Below, piece after piece: positions 7,782 through 15,470 of a DNA stretch of 64,000 bases; positions within the stretch are counted from its first letter, which is position 1, and each line of letters starts with the position of its first letter. A program made the position numbers and the translations under genes. Under the pieces are notes generated by a model. It had not been told where the DNA came from and searched no databases. It saw nothing but the letters and a program-made list of their open reading frames with translations. The DNA is from Mycobacterium sp. IDR2000157661 (GTDB taxonomy: Bacteria > Actinomycetota > Actinomycetes > Mycobacteriales > Mycobacteriaceae), in the NCBI RefSeq assembly GCF_022317005.1, contig NZ_CP081006.1, positions 4,402,001-4,466,000 of the forward strand, written 5' to 3'.

Positions 7782-9426
7782 GACGCCCACGGCCGTCGAC
7801 GCCGTAGCCGAGCGCTATCTCGAGACCTTCGCGCGCCTCGATCCCTGTGCCGCAACAGAAATGGGTATCGCCGGCCGGGCCCATGAGGCCGACATCACCG
7901 ACTACTCGCCCGACGGGGTCGCGGCCCGCGCCGACGCAGCACGATCGGCGCTACGCGAACTCGACGCGCTCACCCCCGCTGACGACGTCGACACCGTGAC
8001 GATCGCCGCGATGCGGGAGCGGCTGACGGTCGCCATCGACCTCCACGACGCCGGCCTGGACGTCGGCGAACTCAACGTGATCGCCTCGCCGCTGCAGACC
8101 ATGCGCAACGTGTTCGACCTGATGCCCACCGACACAGAGGACGACTGGGCGCAGATAAGCCGACGGCTGGCCCGCCTGCCCGACCGCGTCGCCGGATATG
8201 CCGACGCGCTGCGCGCCGCCGTCACCGCCGGGCATCCGCCCGCCGTGCGCCAAGTCGCGCGCGGCATCGAACAGTCCACGAGCATTCAGCATCTGCTCGT
8301 GGACATGGTCGCGGACGCAGCGTCGACCAACCCGGCGCTGCACGAGGATCTGCAGCAGCACGCGGCCAACGCCGCCCACGCCTACCGCGAACTGGGGCGA
8401 CTGCTGGGCGACGATATCGCACCGTACGCACGCCAGGAGGACGCCGTCGGCCGCGACACCTACCGGCTGTGTTCGCGCTCGTTCCTCGGCGCGACGGTCG
8501 ATCTCGACGAGACCTATGAGTGGGGCCTGAACCTGCTGGAAGGCGTTGTCGCCGAACAGGATGCGCTTGTCCAGCAGCTCTACCCCGGAGCCTCGGCGGC
8601 TGAGGCGCTGCGGCGCCTCGACGGCGAGGACCGCTACACGGTGCATGGCGTCGACGCATTGCAGGCCTGGATGCAGGACCTGTCCGACCGTGCGGTCGAG
8701 TCCTTGGCCGACAACCATTTCGAGATCGCCGAACCGCTGCGACGGCTCGAGTGCCGCATCGCACCTACCCACACGGGCGGCATCTACTACACCGGCCCCT
8801 CGGAGGACCTCAGCAGGCCCGGCCGCATGTGGTGGTCGGTACCGCACGGCGTCGACACCTTCCACACTTGGCAGGAGACCACGACGGTGTTCCACGAGGG
8901 GGTGCCGGGACATCACCTGCAGATCGGGCGCGCGGTGGTGCTCGCGGACCGACTCAACCGTTGGCGCAGGCTGGGCTGCTGGGTGTCGGGCCACGGCGAG
9001 GGCTGGGCGCTCTACGCCGAGCGACTGATGGCCGAACTCGGCTGGCTCGACGATCCGGGCAATCGGATCGGCATGCTCGACGCGCAACGCTTCCGGGCGG
9101 CGCGGGTGGTCATCGACATCGGGGTGCACTGCCAGATGGCGGCACCCGAGGGCGGGCTGTGGGACGCCGAGAAGGCGTGGCATTTCCTAGTCTCGCACAG
9201 CGCGATGACCGAGGAGCATCTGCAGTTCGAACTGGACCGCTACCTCGGCTGGCCGGGTCAGGCGCCGTCGTATGCGATCGGGCAACGCATCTGGCAGCGA
9301 CTACGCGACCAGGCCCTGGCACAGGGGCGCTCGCTCAGGCAGTTCCACAGCCGCGCCCTGGACCTCGGCGGCTTGCCGCTCGATGTGCTCGAGTCGGCAC
9401 TGACCGACGATTTCGCCCCCAGCTGA
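7774..9426 (+). CDS. DUF885 domain-containing protein (putative metal-dependent peptidase-like)
   Basis: About 550 residues of the DUF885 family. Its members carry an HExxH-like motif and are thought to be metal-dependent hydrolases; no substrate is assigned. The conserved core is visible: TTVFHEGVPGHHLQIGRAV and then SGHGEGWALYAERLMAELG, with a C-terminal helical part ending in LDLGGLPLDVLESAL. The frame is open far upstream inside the peptidase gene. The only reasonable start is the TTG at 7774 (LARTPTAVDAVAERY), overlapping the previous stop by 8 bases. This suggests co-transcription and translational coupling with the metallopeptidase. Confidence 0.8.
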   Translation: MARTPTAVDAVAERYLETFARLDPCAATEMGIAGRAHEADITDYSPDGVAARADAARSALRELDALTPADDVDTVTIAAMRERLTVAIDLHDAGLDVGELNVIASPLQTMRNVFDLMPTDTEDDWAQISRRLARLPDRVAGYADALRAAVTAGHPPAVRQVARGIEQSTSIQHLLVDMVADAASTNPALHEDLQQHAANAAHAYRELGRLLGDDIAPYARQEDAVGRDTYRLCSRSFLGATVDLDETYEWGLNLLEGVVAEQDALVQQLYPGASAAEALRRLDGEDRYTVHGVDALQAWMQDLSDRAVESLADNHFEIAEPLRRLECRIAPTHTGGIYYTGPSEDLSRPGRMWWSVPHGVDTFHTWQETTTVFHEGVPGHHLQIGRAVVLADRLNRWRRLGCWVSGHGEGWALYAERLMAELGWLDDPGNRIGMLDAQRFRAARVVIDIGVHCQMAAPEGGLWDAEKAWHFLVSHSAMTEEHLQFELDRYLGWPGQAPSYAIGQRIWQRLRDQALAQGRSLRQFHSRALDLGGLPLDVLESALTDDFAPS

Positions 9427-9467
9427 TCGTCTTCTGTTCTCCGGTGGCGGCGGTCTAGCGTCAGGGA

Positions 9468-10139
9468 ATGGAATCCGTCGCCGTCACACCGAACCTCACC
9501 ATGCTGGTGGTCGACGGCTGGCAGGTCTACGTGTGGCGCGACAGGGACTCGACGACGCTGATCGACACGGGGGCACCCGGTTCGGGCGCCGCGATCCTGA
9601 CGGCGGTGCCCGCAGTCGACCGGATCGTGCTGACACACGGTCACGTCGACCACATCGGCTCGGCCGCCGAGCTTCGGTCAGCCACCGGCGCACCGGTGCA
9701 CGCGGGCGCCGGGGACGCCGACTCCATCGCTAGCGGGACGGCGCTGCCCCCACCGGTTTTCGAGGACTGGGAGGTGCCGATACACCAGCGGGTAGCCGCA
9801 GGTCTTCCCGACGCGGCGCCCGCGGTGCCGGTCGACCGGGAGCTTCATGACGGAGACTTGCTCGACTTCGGCGGTGGCGCCGAGATACTCGCCATTCCCG
9901 GTCACACCGAGGGCAGCATCGCGGTTCACCTGCCGCAACACGGCGTGCTGCTCACGGGCGACACGATCGCCAACGTCGGCTCCCTCATGCTCGGCACGTT
10001 CAACCAGGACCGCGCCCGCACCGTGGAATCCTTTCGCCGGCTGGCCGGACTCGAGGTGGAAATCGCGTGTTTCGGCCATGGTGAGCCCATGACATCGGAC
10101 GCCGGTGCGAAACTCCGCGAGGTCGCGGCGGCCCTGTAG
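9468..10139 (+). CDS. MBL-fold metallo-hydrolase
   Basis: A 223-residue metallo-beta-lactamase-fold hydrolase. The metal-binding motif LTHGHVDHIGSAAE is near residue 53, the second His in IPGHTEGSIAV near residue 145, the bridging Asp in LLTGDTI near residue 162, and a final His in CFGHGEPM near residue 204. No signal peptide is visible, so it is probably cytosolic. The substrate is unknown; the closest general group is glyoxalase II/lactonase-like. TAGCGT at 9456-9461 could be a -10 element placed so that transcription starts at the ATG. Confidence 0.85.
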   Translation: MESVAVTPNLTMLVVDGWQVYVWRDRDSTTLIDTGAPGSGAAILTAVPAVDRIVLTHGHVDHIGSAAELRSATGAPVHAGAGDADSIASGTALPPPVFEDWEVPIHQRVAAGLPDAAPAVPVDRELHDGDLLDFGGGAEILAIPGHTEGSIAVHLPQHGVLLTGDTIANVGSLMLGTFNQDRARTVESFRRLAGLEVEIACFGHGEPMTSDAGAKLREVAAAL

Positions 10140-10156
10140 GCGAAAGGAGAGCCGGC

Positions 10157-10903
10157 ATGCGTATCGCTGTAGCCGGGGCGACCGGCAACATCGGCGCCCG
10201 CACCGCAGGTGCCCTGGAGCGGAACGGACACGACGTCGTCCGCATCAGCCGCTCACTCGGCGTGGACCTGACGACCGGGGACGGTCTCGATGAGGCGCTC
10301 ACCGCCGTCGACGCCGTCGTCGACGCGATCAGCGCCCCGCCCTCGGACCGCGACGCGACCGCCGAGTACTTCGGGACCACCACCCGCAACCTGCTCGCCG
10401 CCGAGCAGCGTGCAGGCGTCCGCCACCACGTGCTGCTGTCGATCGTCGGCATCCACGCCATCGAGGGCAACCCGCATTACTCGGGCAAGCGCGAGCAGGA
10501 ACGGCTGGTCAGCGAGGGCCGCGTGCCGTGGACGATCGTGCCCGCCACCCAGTTTCACGACTTCGCGGCGACGGTCACGTCGTGGACCGAACAGGACGGC
10601 GTCGCCACGATCGCGCCGCTACTGGTCCAGCCGATCGCACCCGACGACATCGCCGAGGTGCTGGCCGAGGTCGCGGTTGGCGAACCGCAAGGCCGCCACG
10701 TCGACGTCGCCGGGCCGGAGACTGAGGATCTCGTTGACATGGCACGCCGCACACTGCAGGTCAAGGGCCTTGACATCAAGTTGGTACCGACCTGGGCCGG
10801 TGTCTTCGGCGTGACGATGGCGGGAAATGTTCTGCTGCCGGGTGCGAACGCTCGCATCACCCCGACCACCTTCGAGGCGTGGCTGGCCGCCGGCGCCGAC
10901 TGA
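10157..10903 (+). CDS. NAD(P)-binding NmrA/atypical-SDR family protein
   Basis: A 248-residue protein with an N-terminal Rossmann motif (MRIAVAGATGNIGARTAGAL) typical of NmrA-like or extended atypical SDRs. The later segments VRHHVLLSIVGIHA and VPWTIVPATQFHDF match the NAD(P)H-binding family that includes YtfG- and NmrA-like proteins. It lacks a clear YxxxK catalytic pair, so it may be a reductase or a redox-sensing protein. It lies 17 bp after the MBL hydrolase with an AAAGGAG ribosome-binding site, so the two probably form an operon. It is followed by a TetR regulator with its own promoter. Confidence 0.78.
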   Translation: MRIAVAGATGNIGARTAGALERNGHDVVRISRSLGVDLTTGDGLDEALTAVDAVVDAISAPPSDRDATAEYFGTTTRNLLAAEQRAGVRHHVLLSIVGIHAIEGNPHYSGKREQERLVSEGRVPWTIVPATQFHDFAATVTSWTEQDGVATIAPLLVQPIAPDDIAEVLAEVAVGEPQGRHVDVAGPETEDLVDMARRTLQVKGLDIKLVPTWAGVFGVTMAGNVLLPGANARITPTTFEAWLAAGAD

Positions 10904-10907
10904 ACCG

Positions 10908-10943
10908 TTGACCGCATTGAACACATATCGCTAATGTGTTCAA
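10908..10943 (+). promoter_or_regulatory. Promoter with palindromic operator for the TetR gene
   Basis: A -35-like TTGACC (10908-10913), an 18-bp spacer and a -10-like TAATGT (10932-10937) end six bases before the ATG at 10944, so the transcript would be leaderless. Over this lies a perfect inverted repeat, TTGAACACAT (10917-10926) and ATGTGTTCAA (10934-10943), separated by 7 bp. This is the expected operator for autoregulation by the TetR protein encoded immediately downstream. Confidence 0.7.
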
Positions 10944-11531
10944 ATGCCCGAACGGTCGGTGTCGCCCGTCCTGCTGGCGGCCGCGACGGCGACGTTGCGT
11001 CGCCTGGGCCCCCGGCAGTTCAGCCTGACCGCGGTGGCCGAGGCGGCCGGGGTTTCGCGTGGCACCGTGCACAATGCGCTCGGCGGCCGCGACGCGGCGA
11101 TCAAGACGGCGCTGGATTCGCTGGCCTCGGCGTTCATCGACACCATGGCCGCCGAGGTCGACCGGGAAGCCACGCTCGCCGATCAGGTCGCGGCAGCCGC
11201 GGTCCTGGTGTGTCGGCACCGCCAGCACTCCGACTCGGTGGCCCCGCGGGGCAGCGACGAGAGCATCCTGGTGCTCCTGCTCCGCAACATCGGCGACGAC
11301 CTGTTGAAACGCGCGGTGGAGCTGTGGAAGTCACGGGTACGCGCCGCGCAACGACGTGGTGAGGTCGGCGCGGGGGTGGATCCCGGCCGGGCAAGCGAAT
11401 GGATAGTGCGAATGCTGTTGAGTTTCGAGTTGGTGCCGCCGATCGGGGTGAATCTGGACAGCCCACGCGCGGTACGCCGGTTCGTCTGCGATCACATCGT
11501 CGATGGGCTGAGGGGAGGCCGGCATGGCTGA
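10944..11531 (+). CDS. TetR/AcrR family transcriptional regulator
   Basis: A 195-residue one-component repressor. The N-terminal helix-turn-helix is visible in FSLTAVAEAAGVSRGTVHNALGGRDAAIKTAL (about residues 27-58), followed by a ligand-binding helical domain of unknown specificity. A perfect palindrome covers its own promoter. Its stop overlaps a 19-codon ORF that in turn overlaps the mycofactocin-type SDR gene, so regulator and dehydrogenase are likely co-transcribed. The effector is probably related to the SDR's alcohol or ketone substrate; this is inference from context. Confidence 0.87.
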   Translation: MPERSVSPVLLAAATATLRRLGPRQFSLTAVAEAAGVSRGTVHNALGGRDAAIKTALDSLASAFIDTMAAEVDREATLADQVAAAAVLVCRHRQHSDSVAPRGSDESILVLLLRNIGDDLLKRAVELWKSRVRAAQRRGEVGAGVDPGRASEWIVRMLLSFELVPPIGVNLDSPRAVRRFVCDHIVDGLRGGRHG

Positions 11532-11583
11532 ACGGGTCATCGCCGAGGCCCGTGGCCGCCAAACCACGGAGGTACCGGCATGA
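11524..11583 (+). CDS. Possible 19-residue coupling ORF between TetR and SDR genes
   Basis: ATG 11524 opens a 20-codon frame (MAERVIAEARGRQTTEVPA) that overlaps the TetR stop by 8 bases and ends in a TGA overlapping the ATG of the SDR gene. It is too short to recognise. It may simply carry ribosomes from one gene to the next, or be chance, since stops are rare in such GC-rich DNA. Confidence 0.25.
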   Translation: MAERVIAEARGRQTTEVPA

Positions 11584-12407
11584 CGAATCCCGACCGCCCC
11601 TTGGCGGGCAAGGTGGCTTACGTGACCGGCGCCGCCCGCGGACAGGGCCGCGCGCACTGCATCCGACTGGCGCGCGCCGGGGCCGACATCGTGGCCATCG
11701 ACGCCTGTGGGCCCGTTGCCGAGCACAACGGCTATCCACCTGCCCTGCCCGAGGACCTCGCTGAGACGGTGAACCTCGTCGAAGGCGAGGGCCGCAAGAT
11801 CGTCGCCGACCGCGTCGACGTCCGCGACGCCGTCGGCCAGCAGCGCGTGGTGGCCGGGGCGATCGAACAGTTCGGCCGCCTGGACATCGTCGTCGCCAAC
11901 GCCGGCGTGATGAACTGGGGTCGGCTGTGGGAGATCTCGGCCCAGCAGTGGCAGGACGTCCTCGACGTCAACCTCACCGGCGTCTGGAACACGGTCAAGG
12001 CCGTGGTGCCGCCGATGATCGACGCAGGCAACGGCGGATCGATCATCACCATCAGTTCGGCCGCCGGCATCAAGGCCGTTCCGGGCTGCGGGCACTACTG
12101 CGCCAGTAAGTTCGGTGTCGTCGGCCTCACCAACTCTCTGGCCGTTGAACTCGGCGAATTCGGCATCCGGGTCAACTCCGTTCACCCGTACGGCACCGAC
12201 ACCCCGATGGGCAATGACACCTCGATGTGGCAGATCTTCGCCGACCACCAGAACTACATCCACAGCTTCTCACCCGGCGCACTACCGACCGATTCACTGG
12301 CCGACCCCGACCTCATCTCCGACATCGTGGTGTGGCTGGCGAGCGACGCGTCGTCCCTGGTGACGGCGGCCCAGATCCCGGCCGACAAGGGCTATCTCAA
12401 GATTTAG
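11580..12407 (+). CDS. Mycofactocin-coupled SDR family oxidoreductase
   Basis: A 275-residue classical SDR. It has the cofactor motif VTGAARGQGRAHCIRLA near residue 16, NAGVMNWG, the catalytic Ser region TISSAAGIKA and the Tyr-Lys pair in HYCASKFGVVG near residue 178. The long insert after the second strand (DACGPVAEHNGYPPALPEDL) is characteristic of the mycofactocin-dependent subgroup, whose members hold NAD(H) tightly and pass electrons to the peptide-derived redox cofactor mycofactocin. No mycofactocin biosynthesis genes lie in this window. It ends before a hairpin terminator. Substrates are probably secondary alcohols or terpenoid/steroid-like carbinols, by family inference. Confidence 0.85.
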   Translation: MTNPDRPLAGKVAYVTGAARGQGRAHCIRLARAGADIVAIDACGPVAEHNGYPPALPEDLAETVNLVEGEGRKIVADRVDVRDAVGQQRVVAGAIEQFGRLDIVVANAGVMNWGRLWEISAQQWQDVLDVNLTGVWNTVKAVVPPMIDAGNGGSIITISSAAGIKAVPGCGHYCASKFGVVGLTNSLAVELGEFGIRVNSVHPYGTDTPMGNDTSMWQIFADHQNYIHSFSPGALPTDSLADPDLISDIVVWLASDASSLVTAAQIPADKGYLKI

Positions 12408-12418
12408 CACCGCCGAGT

Positions 12419-12464
12419 CTGAACTTTTTCATGCGAATTGCGCGAATCACACGCATAAGTTCAG
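12419..12464. terminator. Bidirectional hairpin terminator between convergent genes
   Basis: CTGAACTT (12419-12426) pairs with AAGTTCAG (12457-12464). Inside it ATGCG (12431-12435) pairs with CGCAT (12452-12456), leaving a four-base bulge and a 16-base loop. It lies between the end of the SDR at 12407 and the end of the thioesterase gene at 12479. Confidence 0.55.
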
Positions 12465-12478
12465 TTTCGACACGGCTT

Positions 12479-13363
12479 CTACAGGCGAGACTGCTCCTTG
12501 ATCGCACCATCGGAGGTGCGCAGCGGGCGGATCAGCGCGTCCTGGCCGAACGACGCCAGCAGCTCACCGGACTCGGTGTGCACGGTGCCGCGCACGTACG
12601 ACATCCCGGCTCCGACCTGTGTGCTCTCGTGGCTGTAGAGCAGCCAGCCGTCCCAGGAGAACGGCTCGTGGAAGCTGACCGAGATCGTCATCGGCGCAGT
12701 GGACACCGTGACGTGCGACTGCGCGGTGCCGATTCCCTCGTGCGCGCGCATCGTCGTCGAAATACCGAGATGCCCGGTGAAATACGCGACCAGCGCCTTG
12801 GCCAGCTCGTCGCGCGCCGGGATGGGGTCGTAATGCAGCCAGGCATGCAGTTCCGGCGGCCCCACCTCGTCGGGGCTGTTGACGTCGACCACGTCCACCA
12901 ACCGCACCTGCCGTCCGGCCATGGGCATCCTGCAGTCATGAGCATCGGTGGGAGCCGTCACCTGCGGGCAGGCCAGCGCATGGCGGATGACATCGGCGGT
13001 CGGCACGTCGGCCAGCACGGTCACCGTTATGCACCGTTTGCCGTTCTGCTTGGCCGCGACGACGGCCGTTGCGGTGGAACGACCTTCGCTGACGACGTCG
13101 ATGTCCAACTCGACCGGGCCCGCACCGACCATCACCGCACGCGCGAACACCGCATGCACCGAGCGCACCGATTTGCCCTGGAACCGCTTGGCCGCCGCCA
13201 CGATCGCCTGCGCGAGCACCTGCGTGCCCTCGACCACCTGGCGCTCGTCCTCGCCTGCGGGCCCGGTCTCGGCCGTGAAGAGATTCTCGCCTGCGGATTG
13301 CACGTCGAACAGGTCGAGCAGTCCCTGCACAGACCACGGCGTGTGGGCTGAGTCTGTCGTCAT
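12479..13363 (-). CDS. Acyl-CoA thioesterase-like (hot-dog fold) protein
   Basis: A 294-residue protein resembling acyl-CoA thioesterase II (TesB-like double hot-dog): an N-terminal half with VVEGTQVLAQAIVAAAKRF and SVHAVFARAVMVGAGPVELD, and a C-terminal half with SHVTVSTAPMTISVSFHEPF and WLLYSHESTQVGAGMSYVRG. Such enzymes hydrolyse acyl-CoA to free acid and CoA in the cytosol. The ATG at 13363 (MTTDSAHTPW) was chosen because upstream codons have no family similarity. The gene is divergent from a TetR regulator, and its -35 region overlaps a palindrome repeated upstream of the next operon, so it probably belongs to the same acyl-CoA regulon. Confidence 0.78.
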   Translation of the reverse strand: MTTDSAHTPWSVQGLLDLFDVQSAGENLFTAETGPAGEDERQVVEGTQVLAQAIVAAAKRFQGKSVRSVHAVFARAVMVGAGPVELDIDVVSEGRSTATAVVAAKQNGKRCITVTVLADVPTADVIRHALACPQVTAPTDAHDCRMPMAGRQVRLVDVVDVNSPDEVGPPELHAWLHYDPIPARDELAKALVAYFTGHLGISTTMRAHEGIGTAQSHVTVSTAPMTISVSFHEPFSWDGWLLYSHESTQVGAGMSYVRGTVHTESGELLASFGQDALIRPLRTSDGAIKEQSRL

Positions 13364-13371
13364 GGACAGGA

Positions 13372-13411
13372 ACAGTAACCGAGCATCTGCAAAAGCGGTA
13401 ACGTCATTACC
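13372..13411 (-). promoter_or_regulatory. Promoter of the thioesterase gene with overlapping TetR-type operator
   Basis: On the minus strand TTACCG (complement of 13396-13401), an 18-bp spacer and TACTGT (complement of 13372-13377) form a mycobacterial-type promoter ending eight bases before the ATG. The inverted repeat GGTAACGTCATTACC (13397-13411, one mismatch) covers the -35. It is shared with 14142-14160. Confidence 0.6.
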
Positions 13412-13439
13412 AGCATTCCCAAGTTTGAAGGTGGTGACG

Positions 13440-14063
13440 ATGGCCAAGCCCAGCGGACGGGCGACGAGCACCGTCGGCGCCGACACCGAGTCGCGGCCTA
13501 CCCGATTCATGCGGTCGGCGCTGGCGATCCTCGGCGAGACGGGACGCACCGACTTCACGGTCCTGGAGGTGGTCGAGCGGTCCAAGACGTCGTTGCGGTC
13601 CTTCTACCAACACTTCTCGACCAAAGACGAACTGCTTCTCGCGCTGATCGACAAGATCATGTCCGAGTCGACGCGCCGTTGGCGTGACGACACCGCCGAA
13701 CTGCCCCCCGCCGAGGCGTTGCGCGTGCTCATCGACCGGATCTGCACCCCGGCCGAGTCGTCCACCCAGGACCGGGTCAACCGCGGTCTGACCTACTACA
13801 ACGACCATCTGGCCGAGGCGCTGCCGCGCGAATACGCCCGCGTTCTCTCACCCGTCCACGACCTCATCAAAGACATCATCGATCGCGGCATCGCCGAGGG
13901 CGCCTTCCGCACCGACCTCGACGTCGATGCCACCGCAGCCCTGATCATGCAGTCGGCACTAGGCGCCATGCGCCTGCAGGTGCTGGGCGCCGAACTCAAT
14001 GGCGCGCCGGTGACCGCTGCCCACATCTACGGCTTCTGCGTCAACGGCCTGCTCGCCAGCTGA
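13440..14063 (+). CDS. TetR/AcrR family transcriptional regulator of the acyl-CoA cluster
   Basis: A 207-residue TetR regulator. The HTH region is visible in FTVLEVVERSKTSLRSFYQHFSTKDELLLALIDKI (about residues 39-73); the C-terminal part has the all-helical ligand domain (ATAALIMQSALGAMRLQVLG). The open frame extends far upstream through the antisense of the thioesterase gene; ATG 13440, with GAAGGTGG upstream, is the sensible start (GTG 13431 is an alternative). It is divergent from the thioesterase and upstream of the amidohydrolase/acyl-CoA dehydrogenase operon. Matching palindromes in front of both units make it the likely repressor, perhaps released by an acyl-CoA. Confidence 0.85.
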   Translation: MAKPSGRATSTVGADTESRPTRFMRSALAILGETGRTDFTVLEVVERSKTSLRSFYQHFSTKDELLLALIDKIMSESTRRWRDDTAELPPAEALRVLIDRICTPAESSTQDRVNRGLTYYNDHLAEALPREYARVLSPVHDLIKDIIDRGIAEGAFRTDLDVDATAALIMQSALGAMRLQVLGAELNGAPVTAAHIYGFCVNGLLAS

Positions 14064-14141
14064 TCCCGACACCTCGTCTGACCTGCACCCGACCGCCGGA
14101 GAACCAGCTTCTCGAGCCGCGCTGTTTTCGCTGGTCTGTAA

Positions 14142-14160
14142 GTGGTAATGTCATTACCAC
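14142..14160. promoter_or_regulatory. Perfect 19-bp palindromic operator upstream of the amidohydrolase operon
   Basis: GTGGTAATG-T-CATTACCAC is a perfect 9-1-9 inverted repeat 39 bp before the ATG at 14200. It contains a TAATGT that could be the -10 hexamer. The core GGTAA(T/C)GTCATTACC recurs at 13397-13411 beside the TetR gene, so both are probably sites for that regulator. Confidence 0.72.
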
Positions 14161-14199
14161 CAGAGTGAAATCAGACTTCCCGGAGACTTAGGAGTCGAC

Positions 14200-15423
14200 A
14201 TGGCCCGCAAGCTGCCCTATCCGGTGTTCGACGCCGACAACCACTTCTACGAGCCGAAGGAAGCGCTGACGAAGTTCCTTCCGGACCGCCGAAAGAACGT
14301 CATCGACTACATCGAGGTCCGCGGCCGCACCAAGATCATGGTGCGCAATCAGGTCAGCGACTACATCCCCAACCCGACGTTCGAGGTGGTCGCCCGGCCG
14401 GGGGCGCAGGAGGAGTATTTCAAGCACGGCAGCGGCGGCAAGAGCTTCCGCGAGGTGATGGGAAAGCCGATGAAGGCGATCCCCGCCTTCCGCGAACCGG
14501 CCGCGCGTCTCGAGGTCATGGACGGCCTCGGGCTCGACTACTCGCTGATGTTCCCGACCCTGGCCAGCCTCGTCGAAGAGCGGATGAAGGACGATCCCGA
14601 GCTCATCGCCGACGTCATCCACGCCCTCAACGAGTGGATGTACGAGACATGGCAGTTCGACTACGAAGCCCGCATCTTCTCCACGCCGGTCATCAACCTG
14701 GGCATCATGGACCGCGCGCTTGAAGAGCTTCAGTGGTGTCTCGAGCGTGGCGCCAAGACCGTCCTCGTGCGACCCGCGCCGGTGCCGGGCCTGCGCGGCA
14801 CCAAGTCGTTCGGTCTACCTGAGTTCGACCCGTTCTGGGATGCCTGTGTGAAGGCCGGTATCCCGGTGTCCATGCACGCATCGGACTCCGGATACGCCGA
14901 GTACCTCAACGACTGGGAGCCCGCCGACGAGTACCTGCCCTTCAAGCCCACCGCGTTCCGCATGGTCTCGATGGGCAAGCGGCCGATCGAGGACTCGATG
15001 GCCGCGCTGGTGTGCCACGGCGCGTTGACCCGCAACCCCGATCTGCGTGTCCTGTCCATCGAGAACGGCGCCGACTGGGTGCCGTACCTGTTCAAACAGT
15101 TCGACGGCGTGTACAAGAAGATGCCGCAGGAGTTCCCCGAGAACCCCATCGAGGCGTTCAAGCGCGGCGTGTACGTGGCGCCGTTCTGGGAGGACGACTT
15201 CAAGCAGATGGCCGACCTGCTGGGTGTGGACCGGGTGATCTTCGGCTCCGACTGGCCGCATCCGGAGGGACTGGCCGAGCCGACGCATCTAATCGACGAC
15301 CTGCAGGGGCTCGACGACGAGGGACAGCGAAAGGTCATGGGCGGCAACATGATCGACCTGTTCAAGGTACCTAACGAGATCGTGCACAATCCTGACGTGC
15401 CCGCGCTCGTCATCCCCGCCTGA
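14200..15423 (+). CDS. Amidohydrolase family protein (Amidohydro_2)
   Basis: A 407-residue TIM-barrel protein of the amidohydrolase-2 family (the group of ACMSD and gamma-resorcylate decarboxylase). It begins with a variant of the metal motif (FDADNHFYEPKEAL), has MHASDSGYAEYL near residue 227 and ends with the barrel signature VIFGSDWPHPEG near residue 346, which carries the conserved Asp. The reaction may be hydrolysis or decarboxylation of an acid; the substrate is unknown. It has a good ribosome-binding site (TTAGGAG) and sits under the TetR-type palindrome at 14142-14160. It is followed by two acyl-CoA dehydrogenase genes, suggesting a common catabolic pathway. Confidence 0.84.
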   Translation: MARKLPYPVFDADNHFYEPKEALTKFLPDRRKNVIDYIEVRGRTKIMVRNQVSDYIPNPTFEVVARPGAQEEYFKHGSGGKSFREVMGKPMKAIPAFREPAARLEVMDGLGLDYSLMFPTLASLVEERMKDDPELIADVIHALNEWMYETWQFDYEARIFSTPVINLGIMDRALEELQWCLERGAKTVLVRPAPVPGLRGTKSFGLPEFDPFWDACVKAGIPVSMHASDSGYAEYLNDWEPADEYLPFKPTAFRMVSMGKRPIEDSMAALVCHGALTRNPDLRVLSIENGADWVPYLFKQFDGVYKKMPQEFPENPIEAFKRGVYVAPFWEDDFKQMADLLGVDRVIFGSDWPHPEGLAEPTHLIDDLQGLDDEGQRKVMGGNMIDLFKVPNEIVHNPDVPALVIPA

Positions 15424-15470
15424 TTTAGAGGCACGCATTTTCGCATGACCACGAAAGCGAGCCGGCGCCG

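Noticed and set aside
12227..13351. 374-codon frame antisense to the thioesterase gene and overlapping the SDR
   Set aside because: No motifs and unnatural composition; both overlapped genes are well supported.
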